NCBI GenBank assembly: GCA_003612485.1
Contig: RAZA01000010.1
Span: 80,354 to 144,353, forward strand
Direction of reading: 5' to 3'
DNA from: a bacterium D16-50
Lineage (GTDB): Bacteria > Bacillota > Clostridia > Lachnospirales > Lachnospiraceae
Length of the DNA: 64,000 nucleotides
Each line of letters starts with the position of its first letter. The first letter of the stretch is position 1. The position numbers and the translations under genes are program-made. The notes below the pieces were generated by a model that ran no database searches, was not told the DNA's origin, and was given only the letters and a program-made list of their open reading frames with translations. Shown here one piece after another: positions 63,495-64,000 of the stretch.

Positions 63495-64000
63495 ATGAGG
63501 AACATACCGTTTTCCCCGCCGGACATCACCGAGGCGGAGGTCTCCGCGGTGGCGGACGCCATGCGCAGCGGCTGGATCACCACGGGCGCAAGAACGAAGG
63601 AGCTGGAGGGGAAGGTGGCCTCCGCCTGCGGCTGCGCCGGGGCCGTGTGCCTGAACTCGGCCACCGCATGTCTGGAGATGGCCCTGCGGCTGCTGGGCAT
63701 CGGGCCCGGCGACGAGGTCATCACCAGCGCCTACACGTACACGGCCTCCGCAAGCCCCGCGGTACACGTGGGGGCGAGGCTGGTGCTGGCGGACACCGCC
63801 CCGGGCTCCTACGAGATGGACTACGGGCAGCTGGAAGCCCTTATCACGGAACGGACCAAGGCCGTCATCCCGGTGGACCTGGGGGGCGTCATGTGCGACT
63901 ACGGCAGGATATTTGAAATCGTCCGGCAGAAGAGCAGCCTGTTCAGGCCCGCCAACGCCCTCCAGGAGGCCATCGGCCGGGTGGCGGTCATCGCTGACGC
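63495..64000 (+). CDS. DegT/DnrJ/EryC1 sugar aminotransferase, N-terminal part (cut by window end)
   Basis: 168 codons are visible, open to the end of the window. The N-terminus MRNIPFSPPDITEAEVSAVA, then SGWITTGARTKELEGKVA, AVCLNSATACLEMALRLLG and GDEVITSAYTYTASASPAVH, is typical of nucleotide-sugar aminotransferases such as PglE/LegC/WbpE-like enzymes. The PLP lysine lies beyond the window. ATG 63495 is eight bases after GGAGG; ATG 63489 is too close. The DNA is very GC-rich, like 33.1-36.2 kb. It is the first gene of a second sugar operon. Confidence 0.9.
   Translation, partial: MRNIPFSPPDITEAEVSAVADAMRSGWITTGARTKELEGKVASACGCAGAVCLNSATACLEMALRLLGIGPGDEVITSAYTYTASASPAVHVGARLVLADTAPGSYEMDYGQLEALITERTKAVIPVDLGGVMCDYGRIFEIVRQKSSLFRPANALQEAIGRVAVIAD

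Overview
The window looks like chromosomal DNA of a gut-type Lachnospiraceae bacterium (Bacillota, strict anaerobe). This is inferred from the gene set: a MecA adaptor for ClpCP, rubrerythrin, UppP, D-lactate dehydrogenase, a BlaI/BlaR1-type pair, an Rpn-type nuclease remnant and three copies of the AAA-ATPase/PD-(D/E)XK family abundant in that group. Strong ribosome binding sites of the AGGAGG type and consensus sigma-A promoters agree with this. There is no rRNA gene to confirm it, and I found no tRNA, CRISPR array or complete insertion sequence.

Region 1 (1-26 kb) is ordinary chromosomal housekeeping, mostly on the minus strand: UppP (cut by the window edge), a patatin-like lipase, an aminotransferase, a decayed Rpn nuclease, an SGNH esterase, glycerol kinase, a polysaccharide deacetylase, a GNAT enzyme, a heterodimeric ABC exporter, a PHP protein coupled to a CE12-type esterase, MecA, an S1-domain protein, rubrerythrin, a D-2-hydroxyacid dehydrogenase, rhamnose mutarotase, an SPFH protein with a ribbon-helix-helix partner, BlaR1/BlaI and UDP-galactopyranose mutase. 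Between rubrerythrin and the next gene lies an AT-rich island (about 17.5-18.5 kb). Two homologous units of about 300 nt point away from each other there. Each has a near-perfect promoter and ends in a 16-bp hairpin whose stem shows compensatory base changes between the copies.

Region 2 (26-57 kb) is a surface polysaccharide locus. A minus-strand operon (fnlA, fnlB/capF, fnlC) should make UDP-N-acetyl-L-fucosamine. Divergent from it, about 20 plus-strand genes read as one transcription unit: a PglC-type initiating phosphoglycosyl transferase, an epimerase, glycosyltransferases, WbpP/WbpO-type enzymes for UDP-GalNAcA, a WbpG-type amidotransferase, an alkaline-phosphatase-superfamily enzyme, a phosphonate module, a Wzy polymerase, FdtA/FdtB-type enzymes for a 3-amino-3,6-dideoxysugar, a Wzx flippase, two acyltransferase-like proteins and a Wzz-like protein. 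The phosphonate module is the standout. It has a three-domain LicC-like nucleotidyltransferase / TagD-like cytidylyltransferase / PEP mutase fusion, an iron-type alcohol dehydrogenase and phosphonopyruvate decarboxylase. Together these predict 2-hydroxyethylphosphonate, activated as a CMP conjugate and probably attached to the polysaccharide (a phosphonoglycan).

Base composition changes sharply along this locus: about 33.1-36.2 kb is very GC-rich, 36.2-47.2 kb is intermediate and 47.2-57 kb is AT-rich. This suggests assembly from several sources.

Region 3 (57-64 kb) holds decayed fragments of the Wzz C-terminal domain, two AAA-ATPase/PD-(D/E)XK genes flanking a tyrosine integrase, and the start of a second GC-rich sugar operon (DegT aminotransferase, cut by the window end). 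Its leader contains a 135-bp sequence identical to the leader of the first polysaccharide operon 30 kb upstream, including a 16-bp GC-rich hairpin. This points to shared, probably attenuation-type, control of the two operons or to a recent duplication.
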